This document shows, in pieces, positions 7,291-13,245 of a stretch of 13,245 nucleotides of DNA. Source of the DNA: CAYRDC01 sp964422925. Lineage in GTDB: Bacteria > Bacteroidota > Bacteroidia > Chitinophagales > S012-47. The notes beneath the pieces are model-generated. The model made no database searches. It was not told the DNA's origin and saw only the letters and a program-made list of their open reading frames with translations. A program made the position numbers and the translations under genes. The stretch is taken from contig CAYRDC010000040.1 in assembly GCA_964422925.1 (NCBI GenBank), forward strand, positions 1-13,245. Reading direction: 5' to 3'. Each line of letters opens with the position of its first letter. Positions within the stretch are counted from its first letter, which is position 1.

Positions 7291-7884
7291 TTATTCAAAT
7301 TTCGGTACGATGCGGGTTTTGCGTTTCTTCCGGGCGCGCTTATGGATTTCAAGGTATAACTGGTCAATATTTACGATCAGGTCGGGGTAGGGAAGGAAGT
7401 AGAGCCGCACGCCCGGGTAAAGATTTATGTGGGGAACGAATTTCATCAGGTCAAAGTCTTTCCACCGGTCGTTTTCATTCTGGTCTTCCATGTGAAGCTG
7501 CCGGGCTTCCAGTGGCTTCATAGCCAGGAAATCGTGGCGAAACTGCCGCTTGCCCGGCCAAGGATAAACCACCACCGGTGGCAATTCCACCGGCCTTTTT
7601 TCCAGCACCAGTTCCATGGAACGGAGCGTATCCCCGGCAATGGCAAAATCAATGTGCCGGCCCAGCATACTGGCAAAAATGGTATCTCCGTTTGAAGCCC
7701 AAACCTGAAAAGTCCCGTTGGCATCGCATACCGTGTAATCTCTCGCGTTCAGGTTGAACACGTAAGCATAGGGCAGGGGGTTTCCTTCTTCATCGGTTAC
7801 CCGTCCCCTTTGCAAAAAATCCTGACCGGATAGTGGTATTCCCCGGATTATCAGGATAACGCCCCAAAATAAAGCCTTTCGCAT
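7291..7884 (-). CDS. Carboxypeptidase-regulatory-like (transthyretin-type) domain protein
   Basis: 197 residues. Residues 1-20 form a signal peptide (ALFWGVILII core, ending LSGQ). Residues ~24-95 are a carboxypeptidase regulatory-like beta-sandwich: GRVTDEEGNPLPYAYV (27-42), NGTFQV (56-61), GDTIFASMLG (66-75) and a closing strand ending LVLEKRP. This is the same domain that starts many SusC/TonB-dependent receptors, here without a receptor barrel. The remaining ~100 residues are unassigned, with a proline/tyrosine-rich middle (LPPVVVYPWPG) and a very basic end (HKRARKKRKTRIVPK, 181-195). It is probably periplasmic or envelope-associated. Its start is 9 bp after the S41 protease stop on the same strand, so the two are likely co-transcribed. 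Confidence 0.85.
   Translation of the reverse strand: MRKALFWGVILIIRGIPLSGQDFLQRGRVTDEEGNPLPYAYVFNLNARDYTVCDANGTFQVWASNGDTIFASMLGRHIDFAIAGDTLRSMELVLEKRPVELPPVVVYPWPGKRQFRHDFLAMKPLEARQLHMEDQNENDRWKDFDLMKFVPHINLYPGVRLYFLPYPDLIVNIDQLYLEIHKRARKKRKTRIVPKFE
7575..7601 (+). terminator. Terminator-like hairpin on the + strand, inside the opposite gene
   Basis: A perfect 7-bp GC-rich stem (CCGGTGG at 7575-7581, CCACCGG at 7587-7593) with a 5-nt loop is followed two bases later by six T (7596-7601). This is the classic intrinsic terminator layout on the + strand. It lies 296 bp past the stop of the + gene ending at 7279, inside and antisense to the 7291-7884 gene, and could end transcripts that run through the tight convergent junction. 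It could also be a by-product of the codons for the PVELPPV stretch. Confidence 0.45.
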
Positions 7885-7893
7885 GCCTGCGAT

Positions 7894-9483
7894 TTATTCT
7901 TCAACGTGCATTGCTTTGAATTCGTCTTTTTCAATGACTTCAATGGCTTTTTGGTAGGCATCGCTGGTCGGATTAATAATCTGGAAATACGCGCTGGTGT
8001 TCCACAAGTCCCGGGCGATCAGGGCTTTTGCCTGGGTGGCAATCATATGGTGCGAGCGCTCCAGGTCCTCCGGTTTGGGTTCAAGCCCTTTTTCCCGCGC
8101 GTAATCCAGCAGCTCCCGGTAGGCTTCTTCCTGGGGGAAGTTGGCAATAAATTGATCAAGGGCGGGATATTCTTTTTTCAGCTCGGCCCGGTGCTTATCC
8201 ACATAATTGAGGCTGAACTGGTTGAGTATACCTTTCCGGATCAGTGCAGAATAAAAATTAGAGTTGGACGAAGTGTCCAGCGGAACGTAAATATCCGGCA
8301 TAATGCCTCCTCCACCGTACACAATGCGCCCGTTGGGCGTCTGGTACCGAAGGCTGTCGGGGAAAGAAATGCTGTCCGGATGGATCACTTCCCCTGAGTT
8401 AAACCGATCGATAATTTCCTGGTGATATGCTTCAATGCCTTTGTCATAAGGTTTTTGGATACAGCGGCCGGTCGGGGTGTAATACCTGGCAATGGTCAGG
8501 CGGAGTACGGAATGATCGGGTAAGGTAAAATCGCGCTGGACCAATCCTTTTCCGAAAGATCTTCGACCGATAATCAGCCCGCGGTCCCAGTCCTGGATAG
8601 CCCCGCTGACAATTTCACTGGCCGAAGCGGAACCTTCGTCAATCAATACAACGAGCTTCCCTTTTTCAAATCCGCCTCTGGCCGTTGATTCAGCTTCCTG
8701 CCTCGGGCTCGAATGCCCTTCAGTATAAACGATTAATTTGTTCTTATCCAGGAATTCATCGGCCAGTTCAATGGCGGTATTCAGGTAGCCGCCACCATTG
8801 CCCCGCAGGTCCAGAATCAGGCTTTCCATACCCTGGCCCTTCAATTCATTCAGCGCTTTCCGGAATTCATCGATCGTAGTGGCCGCAAAACGGTTGATCT
8901 TGATATATCCGATTTCAGGAGTCGCCATATAGGACGCATCAATACTGAAAATCGGGATCTTGTCACGGGTAATGGTAAAGGGAAGTAATTCTTTGGTTCC
9001 GTGCCTTTTGATTTTAACGGTTACCTGGGTGCCTTTTTTACCCCGGAGCCTTTTTATCACTCCTTCATTGGTAATGCCGATGCCGGCTACCTTTTCATCC
9101 TCCACATAGATGATTTTATCGCCAGCCTGTATGCCAACCCGTTCACTCGGCCCCCCGCTGATGGGGGAAATGACCACAATCGTATCGTTCAGGATGTTGA
9201 ACTGGATGCCAATGCCTTCAAAGGCCCCGCGCAACGGTTCGTTTACTTCTTTCAGTTGATCGGCCGGGATGTAGGATGAATGCGGGTCAAGTCCTTTGAG
9301 CATGTTCCGGATGAGGTCTTCCACCAACTGGTCATCATCGATTTCATCCACATACCGGCTGGCCACGATATCCATGGCCACGCCCATTTTATTTTTTGCA
9401 TCAGGATCAAGACCAAACTGGGCAAATACGCTGGAACCTGTTTGGACCAATATCCAAAAAAGGAAAAGTAGATACTTCTTCAT
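7894..9483 (-). CDS. S41 family C-terminal processing protease (CtpA/Prc type)
   Basis: 529 residues. A signal peptide occupies residues 1-21 (KKYLLFLFWILVQTGSSVFA). After a short helical region that contains the LDPHSSYIP signature (65-73), a PDZ domain spans ~85-160 (GIGIQFNILND, then PSERVGIQAGDKII at 112-125). The protease core follows: DLRGNGGGYL at 225-234, the GSASASE motif with predicted nucleophile Ser287, and SFGKG with predicted general base Lys312; the 25-residue Ser-Lys spacing matches the E. coli Prc dyad. A ~120-residue helical C-terminal extension follows (about 405-529). Family members cut substrates near their C-termini in the periplasm, often in envelope maintenance or in processing secreted proteins. 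Downstream is a carboxypeptidase-regulatory-like protein (9-bp gap); upstream by one base is a 44-residue ORF on the same strand. Confidence 0.96.
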   Translation of the reverse strand: MKKYLLFLFWILVQTGSSVFAQFGLDPDAKNKMGVAMDIVASRYVDEIDDDQLVEDLIRNMLKGLDPHSSYIPADQLKEVNEPLRGAFEGIGIQFNILNDTIVVISPISGGPSERVGIQAGDKIIYVEDEKVAGIGITNEGVIKRLRGKKGTQVTVKIKRHGTKELLPFTITRDKIPIFSIDASYMATPEIGYIKINRFAATTIDEFRKALNELKGQGMESLILDLRGNGGGYLNTAIELADEFLDKNKLIVYTEGHSSPRQEAESTARGGFEKGKLVVLIDEGSASASEIVSGAIQDWDRGLIIGRRSFGKGLVQRDFTLPDHSVLRLTIARYYTPTGRCIQKPYDKGIEAYHQEIIDRFNSGEVIHPDSISFPDSLRYQTPNGRIVYGGGGIMPDIYVPLDTSSNSNFYSALIRKGILNQFSLNYVDKHRAELKKEYPALDQFIANFPQEEAYRELLDYAREKGLEPKPEDLERSHHMIATQAKALIARDLWNTSAYFQIINPTSDAYQKAIEVIEKDEFKAMHVEE

Positions 9484-9484
9484 A

Positions 9485-9619
9485 TCATTCGGATTTATTC
9501 TGCCGGAGGGGCTTCAACTTCGCATAATACGCAAAAAACCGGGCGAGGGTATAAACCCAGGCTCCTGCCGCCCCGAAATTAACTTTTTTTGCCGCCTGGC
9601 TGGCATCTTTTAAAAACAT
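9485..9619 (-). CDS. Small ORF of 44 residues directly upstream of the S41 protease gene
   Basis: An ORF from the ATG at 9617-9619 to the TGA at 9485-9487, reading MFLKDASQAAKKVNFG at the start and ending LKPLRQNKSE. Only one base separates its stop from the protease ATG, which would favour coupled translation. It fills most of the 199-bp gap between the protease and the divergent nucleotidase gene. The middle (AAGAWVYTLARFFAYYA, residues ~17-33) is hydrophobic and aromatic, flanked by lysines and arginines, so it could be a single membrane helix or an amphipathic helix. Third codon positions are often G or C, as in nearby genes. I do not recognise a family. It may be a real small protein, a translated leader controlling the protease, or chance; in-frame codons are open upstream past 9682, so openness alone proves little. 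Confidence 0.45.
   Translation of the reverse strand: MFLKDASQAAKKVNFGAAGAWVYTLARFFAYYAKLKPLRQNKSE
9533..9573 (-). promoter_or_regulatory. Terminator-like hairpin plus U-run inside the small leader ORF
   Basis: On the - strand, GGGCG (9573-9569) can pair with CGCCC (9545-9541), enclosing a second stem GGGT-TTAT-ACCC (9558-9547); GG and then six T (9538-9533) follow at once. The structure sits 50 bp ahead of the protease start, inside the 44-residue ORF. A 10-nt unpaired stretch interrupts the stem, and an alternative GGC-AGGA-GCC hairpin (9569-9560) competes with it. The layout resembles a transcription attenuator, but the stem is imperfect and the call is tentative. Confidence 0.25.
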
Positions 9620-9682
9620 TAACGCACTTTTAAGCCGGGATTGGATAAGTATGCTAATTTTAACGCCTGCTAATCCTGAATT

Positions 9683-11239
9683 ATGCGAAATATGTTAAAA
9701 AGAGTCATTTTCATTGTATTGGCAGCATGGCTTGCCGCGGGATGCAAAGTAGAGTCCGGGAAGAACGGGAAGACGGATTCAGTCGTTCAATTTACCATTT
9801 TACAGTTAAACGATGTATATGAAATCGGTCCGGTGGAGCAGGGAAAATACGGGGGGCTGGCACGGGTGGCAACCCTGCGTAAACAACTCCTGAAAGAGAA
9901 CCCGAATACTTATACCATCCTGGCAGGTGATTTTTTAAGCCCGTCACTGCTGGGCACTTTGAAATATCAGGGCCAGCGCATCAAGGGGCGGCATATGGTG
10001 GAAGTGTTGAACGCTCTTGGGGTGGATCTGGTAACTTTCGGAAACCATGAATTTGACCTGAAAGAGCAGGAACTGCAGCAACGTATCAACGAATCGAAAT
10101 TCGACTGGGTCAGCGCCAATGTATATCACCACATAGACGGGGAAAATACCCCGTTTGCAAAGATCAGGGGGAAAGACAGCCTGCCCATACCCCGGTGGGT
10201 TGAACAGACTTTCGATAACGGGAAAGGCGGCCGGGTTACCGTAGGCTTTTTTGGTGTGACGCTACCCTTCTCCCGGAAACCCTGGGTGTTTTATGACAAC
10301 GTATGGACCACCGCCCGCCAGGCAGTGGACGCGCTGAAAAAAGATTGTGATGTAATTATTCCGATCACCCATCTGGAGGTAAAAGATGACCAAAAACTGG
10401 GTATGCAATTGCCGGAAGCCTCGCTGATTCTCGGTGGTCATGATCATAACCATATGCTGAAAAAAGCAGGGTTTATAAAAGTGGCCAAGGCGGATGCCAA
10501 TGCCCGCTCGGTGTATATCCACCGCTTTACCTGGTTTGCCGATAAAGATTCCCTGGCCCTGCAATCAGAACTTGTTGTCATCGACACTTCGTTTGCTTTT
10601 GACCCGAAGGTGCAGGCAGTGGTTAAAAAATGGGAGCGTATCCAGGATGAATTGTTTGCCCGGGAAGGGTTTGACAAAGACGAAGTACTGGTGACCATCC
10701 AGGGCGTGGCAGAGGGAAGGGAGAGTGCGGTGCGGTACGGGCAAACCAATCTGGGGCAAATGATTGCGCGCGCCATGGTCAATGCCTGCCCCGAAGCGGA
10801 TTGTGCCGTGTTGAACAGCGGTTCCATCCGCCTCGATGACCAGTTGTCCGGGGCGATCACCCAGTACGATATCCTCCGGACCCTACCTTTCGGAGGTGGA
10901 ATCGTTGAAGTGGAAATGCCCGGTTCCCTCCTACTGAAAGTGCTGAACACCGGGGAAGGCAATGCCGGCACAGGCGGTTACCTGCAGCGCGCCATGGTTA
11001 AAAAAGATTATGAAAGGGAATCATGGATTATCAATGGTCATCTGCTGGATACCACGGCTACCTACCGGGTGGCGATGACTGAATTCCTCATGACCGGTAT
11101 GGAAACCAATTTTGACTTCATGAACCGGGATAACCCGGAACTCAAGATAGTGTTTGACCCGGCAGGCGCCCCACCGGATGACCTGCGGGCCGATATACGG
11201 AAAGCCGTTATAGCCTATTTAAAACGCCTGAATAAATAA
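9683..11239 (+). CDS. Lipoprotein bifunctional metallophosphatase/5'-nucleotidase
   Basis: 518 residues. A lipoprotein signal peptide ends in the lipobox LAAGC, with Cys21 as lipidation site; the ATG at 9692 would shorten only the n-region and is an alternative start. The N-terminal metallophosphatase domain carries the metal-site motifs in order: NDVY (43-46), GDFLSPS (82-88), FGNHEFD (119-125), THLE (229-232) and GGHDHN (251-256). The C-terminal 5'-nucleotidase domain (~335-485) has NSGSIR (378-383) and LPFGG (401-405), which bind the nucleoside in UshA-type enzymes. The expected role is removing phosphate from nucleotides or nucleotide sugars outside the cytoplasm for salvage. Compared with E. 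coli UshA, the first metal motif is Asp-x-Tyr instead of Asp-x-His (Tyr46) and the last is HDH instead of HxQ. The gene reads away from the S41 operon and is followed 42 bp later by a membrane protein gene. Confidence 0.95.
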   Translation: MRNMLKRVIFIVLAAWLAAGCKVESGKNGKTDSVVQFTILQLNDVYEIGPVEQGKYGGLARVATLRKQLLKENPNTYTILAGDFLSPSLLGTLKYQGQRIKGRHMVEVLNALGVDLVTFGNHEFDLKEQELQQRINESKFDWVSANVYHHIDGENTPFAKIRGKDSLPIPRWVEQTFDNGKGGRVTVGFFGVTLPFSRKPWVFYDNVWTTARQAVDALKKDCDVIIPITHLEVKDDQKLGMQLPEASLILGGHDHNHMLKKAGFIKVAKADANARSVYIHRFTWFADKDSLALQSELVVIDTSFAFDPKVQAVVKKWERIQDELFAREGFDKDEVLVTIQGVAEGRESAVRYGQTNLGQMIARAMVNACPEADCAVLNSGSIRLDDQLSGAITQYDILRTLPFGGGIVEVEMPGSLLLKVLNTGEGNAGTGGYLQRAMVKKDYERESWIINGHLLDTTATYRVAMTEFLMTGMETNFDFMNRDNPELKIVFDPAGAPPDDLRADIRKAVIAYLKRLNK

Positions 11240-11263
11240 CCGGAAAGCAATTACCGTTTTCAT

Positions 11264-11272
11264 AAGAGGAAG
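11264..11272 (+). promoter_or_regulatory. Shine-Dalgarno-like AAGAGGAAG before the 11282 start
   Basis: A purine-rich AAGAGGAAG ends 9 nt before the ATG at 11282. It is the best Shine-Dalgarno-like sequence I found ahead of a start in this window; most starts here have none, as is usual in Bacteroidota. It supports 11282 as the start, though the ATG two codons later is also possible. Confidence 0.4.
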
Positions 11273-11281
11273 CAGTGCGCT

Positions 11282-11779
11282 ATGGAAATGACCGTAATAC
11301 AACACATTACAGAAATCCTTTCCGTTGTTCTGGTTAGCGGTGTTAAATATCTGTTCGGGGTGGGCCTGGCCATTTTGTATGATTACGGCTTTTGGCTTAG
11401 CCTGGGACTTACAACCAGTGGAGGCATTGGAGGTACTATGGTAATGTTGTTTTTCGGCCAGCAGATCGATTATTACTGGAACCGTATGCCCTGGAGAAGG
11501 AATAAAAAACGGAAAATATTTACCTGGAGGCGCAGGTTTATTATTAAAGTAAGGCAGCGGGGCGGGTTGTTTATCATTGCATTGCTCACACCCGTTTTAC
11601 TGACGGTTCCTTTCGGGGTGATTTCCGCTATGAGCACCGGCTACAAAAGGCACGAAATCTTTCCGGCTATGGCTGTTTCATTCCTCTTGTGGGGTTCCGT
11701 TTTGTTCGGGCTTTACCACCTCATCGGCTTTGACGTGGCGGTGTACCTTCACGACCTCCTATTCCCGGAAAAGGGGTGA
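11282..11779 (+). CDS. Multi-pass membrane protein with a highly basic central loop
   Basis: 165 residues with about four membrane segments: ~12-32, ~36-60, ~94-116 and ~126-149. Between the second and third lies a loop (67-93) with 13 Arg/Lys residues, including RRNKKRK (72-78) and RRR (83-85), which by the positive-inside rule should be cytoplasmic. The stretch GGLFIIALLTPVLLTVPFGV (94-113) followed by GYKRHEIFPA is faintly like small DedA/COG2426-type transporters, but the match is weak and I would not assign a function. It probably shares a transcript with the nucleotidase gene (42-bp gap). Its last 31 bases overlap the end of the convergent NRDE gene. Confidence 0.8.
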   Translation: MEMTVIQHITEILSVVLVSGVKYLFGVGLAILYDYGFWLSLGLTTSGGIGGTMVMLFFGQQIDYYWNRMPWRRNKKRKIFTWRRRFIIKVRQRGGLFIIALLTPVLLTVPFGVISAMSTGYKRHEIFPAMAVSFLLWGSVLFGLYHLIGFDVAVYLHDLLFPEKG

Positions 11780-12498
11780 GGATCGGGATAAAACCGGATA
11801 CCTGCCCGGCTGCCGTCTGAAAGGTCTTCATAATAAAAACGGTAAAACGTCTGCCCGGCCCGGATGCTGGCAATGGCGGTTGTTTTCAGAACGGGTATGG
11901 GGTGCAGCCCGTAACGTTGCACTTTTTGACGGTAAGTGGATTCCAGGTTAAAGTCCAACAGGTCCCTCCAATCCACGCGCGGGTGATTTTCAAGAAACCC
12001 GGTAAACCGTTTTTCTTCGGCTTCCCGCACATTCTCCGGGTACAGCATCATAGATGACCAGATGCGTGGTTGACCGGGATTATTTTCCTCGAGGTAGCGT
12101 TCGCGGCCGTCCCAGCGGAAGGTGAAAACCTGCCGCGCGGGTTTTTGATTTACGGTTACCAGGGTAAAAGGCTCAATGCCCCGCAGCGGATAATCTCTGA
12201 AAAAAGACGGCAGATCAGGCCAGCGCAGGGCGTCCAGCAAAACCAGCCCCCGGCTTTTCCGGTAGGGCAGTTGCGGTGTATGGGGCCCGAAGGCGCCATT
12301 CAGCAGACAGGCGGCCCGCCACCGGCTGGAAATGCCCAGCCACGATCCGCCTTTTTCATCCACGGGCATGAGCATGCGCGTATGGCCGTCCTGCCGGATG
12401 ACCGGCAGCGAAGCCGGGGTCCTGGCTGTGTTCTCATCCCGGTTGGAGGTGAGTATGTAACCGGTTCTGCCCCGCGGGTAATAAGTCAGTGTGCACAT
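11749..12498 (-). CDS. NRDE (TANGO2-like) family protein
   Basis: 249 residues. The family signature is clear: the conserved Met-Cys start (MCTLTYYP), SNRDEN at 18-23 which names the family, and GGSWLGIS (50-57), followed by a conserved LLNGAF turn (65-70). No signal peptide is present, so it should be cytoplasmic. Cys2 is conserved and could become N-terminal after Met removal, as in Ntn-type hydrolases, but no reaction is established for bacterial members; the human homologue TANGO2 is linked to lipid/CoA or heme metabolism. The gene starts 3 nt after the stop of the M1 peptidase gene, so they are very likely co-transcribed. Its 3' end overlaps the convergent membrane-protein gene by 31 bp; both reading frames look genuine up to their stops. 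Confidence 0.92.
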   Translation of the reverse strand: MCTLTYYPRGRTGYILTSNRDENTARTPASLPVIRQDGHTRMLMPVDEKGGSWLGISSRWRAACLLNGAFGPHTPQLPYRKSRGLVLLDALRWPDLPSFFRDYPLRGIEPFTLVTVNQKPARQVFTFRWDGRERYLEENNPGQPRIWSSMMLYPENVREAEEKRFTGFLENHPRVDWRDLLDFNLESTYRQKVQRYGLHPIPVLKTTAIASIRAGQTFYRFYYEDLSDGSRAGIRFYPDPHPFSGNRRS

Positions 12499-12501
12499 GG
12501 T

Positions 12502-13245
12502 TTATTCCTCTTTCCGGCCCAGTATCTCGTCTATGCTGTTGTAGGAAACCGAATGGTAATTGGGCCGTGCCCGTTCGTATATGTCAAGCGCTATGGCCCT
12601 GCCTGAGTCGGTTTTAACCAGCTCCTTGTAGAGCGGCACCAGAAACTTGCGCCTGCCCACATTCACCAGGAAAGAATCCAGTGCCGCGAAAGCGGGTTCG
12701 TACCAGTGGCGGACCGACAGACCGAGCCACAGAGCCAGGATTTCGGAATTGCCCGATTCGGTGAAATGGAAGGCATTGTCGAGGTCTTCCATATCCGACA
12801 GGGTGAGGCTGTCGGGCAGGTTGCGCAGGAAGTGCTGCCATTCGTGGGATGACCAGCCCTGCACGGGCAGTTCGCTGAGCGGGGTCCCTTCCTGCCACTG
12901 GCGGATGGCTTCTTCCACCCGGTCGAACAGCACCGAATGGGGCGGTTCAAAGCCTTCGGGCAGGCCGGGTCCGTAAATCCATGCCTTCATGTTCAGGGCC
13001 TCGCGCAGGCTGTCATTCCCTTTGACCAGGTGCTCTTCCACGTAGTCAATGAAGCCTTCCGTGGTCATTGATTGGAAGGCGTAGGTATCGAAATACTGGC
13101 GCAGGAAGGCGTCCCATTTTTCGCGCCCCACCACTTTTTCCATGTGGCGCAGCAGGTTGTAGCCTTTTTCGTAGGCAATATCGGTCATGCCGTCATCCGG
13201 GTCGCGGCCGGCCAGGTCCAGTTTCAGGTGGGTGTCTTTTTCTTT
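12502..13245 (-). CDS. M1 family aminopeptidase (leukotriene A4 hydrolase-like), C-terminal part
   Basis: The frame is open to the window edge, so the 247 residues seen are the C-terminal part; the ATG at 13188 is internal. The visible protein begins in the end of the peptidase domain: HLKLDLAGRDPDD, then DIAYEKGYNLL, where the Tyr of AYEKG matches the proton-donating Tyr383 of human LTA4 hydrolase (VPYEKG). A helical C-terminal domain follows, with the LTA4H-like GRRKFLVPLYKEL; its Arg and Lys correspond to the carboxylate-recognising Arg563/Lys565 of LTA4H. The zinc motif HExxH and the GxMEN motif would lie upstream, outside the window. The expected activity is removal of N-terminal residues from peptides. 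Bacteroidota members are often exported, but the N-terminus is not visible here. The NRDE gene begins 3 nt after its stop. Confidence 0.93.
   Translation of the reverse strand, partial: KEKDTHLKLDLAGRDPDDGMTDIAYEKGYNLLRHMEKVVGREKWDAFLRQYFDTYAFQSMTTEGFIDYVEEHLVKGNDSLREALNMKAWIYGPGLPEGFEPPHSVLFDRVEEAIRQWQEGTPLSELPVQGWSSHEWQHFLRNLPDSLTLSDMEDLDNAFHFTESGNSEILALWLGLSVRHWYEPAFAALDSFLVNVGRRKFLVPLYKELVKTDSGRAIALDIYERARPNYHSVSYNSIDEILGRKEE

Noticed and set aside
10437..10452. Near-palindrome around TGATCA in the nucleotidase gene
   Set aside because: Arises from the codons of the conserved GHDHN metal-binding motif.
10444..10971. 175-codon - strand ORF inside the nucleotidase gene
   Set aside because: Shadow of the nucleotidase frame, serine/arginine-rich with no family features.
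1..13245. Search for CRISPR, tRNA, rRNA, transposase, phage or defence genes
   Set aside because: No repeat-spacer pattern, RNA gene signature or matching protein family was seen on either strand.

Overview
The window reads as chromosomal DNA from a Bacteroidota bacterium, probably an environmental member of the Chitinophagales/Saprospirales/Sphingobacteriales type. The main evidence is two proteins with type IX secretion (T9SS, Por) C-terminal sorting domains carrying the YPNP motif, a carboxypeptidase-regulatory-like secreted protein, a Bacteroidota-style penicillin acylase homologue, and almost no Shine-Dalgarno sequences ahead of the genes. It looks like ordinary core and secretory chromosome: I see no mobile element, CRISPR array, tRNA, rRNA or phage gene.

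Layout. 1-2576 (+): the tail of one T9SS cargo protein, an AT-rich gap with three small inverted repeats, and a complete 650-residue T9SS cargo protein whose N-terminal half looks like a class I glutamine-amidotransferase-like fold. 2597-6145 (-): a probable operon of a SAM-dependent methyltransferase, a penicillin acylase-family Ntn hydrolase, and a small membrane protein joined to the acylase by an ATGA overlap. 6188-7279 (+): a secreted beta-propeller-like protein diverging from the methyltransferase. 7291-9619 (-): a probable operon of a 44-residue small ORF not previously delimited, a periplasmic S41/CtpA protease and a carboxypeptidase-regulatory-like protein. 9683-11779 (+): a lipoprotein 5'-nucleotidase/metallophosphatase and a multi-pass membrane protein with a very basic loop. 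11749-13245 (-): the C-terminal part of an M1 (leukotriene A4 hydrolase-like) aminopeptidase followed 3 nt later by an NRDE/TANGO2-family protein.

Common theme: most products are predicted to be exported (T9SS surface proteins, a periplasmic protease, an acylase, a nucleotidase and possibly an aminopeptidase). This fits a cell that processes proteins, nucleotides and acylated compounds outside the cytoplasm, but nothing here ties the genes into one pathway.

I did not find a clear new multi-gene system. The points most worth a second look are the 44-residue ORF one base upstream of the S41 protease gene, with a terminator-like hairpin inside it; a strong terminator-like hairpin on the + strand buried antisense in the 7291-7884 gene; three very tight or overlapping convergent gene ends; the secreted amidotransferase-like T9SS protein; and the Asp-x-Tyr variant in the nucleotidase metal site.
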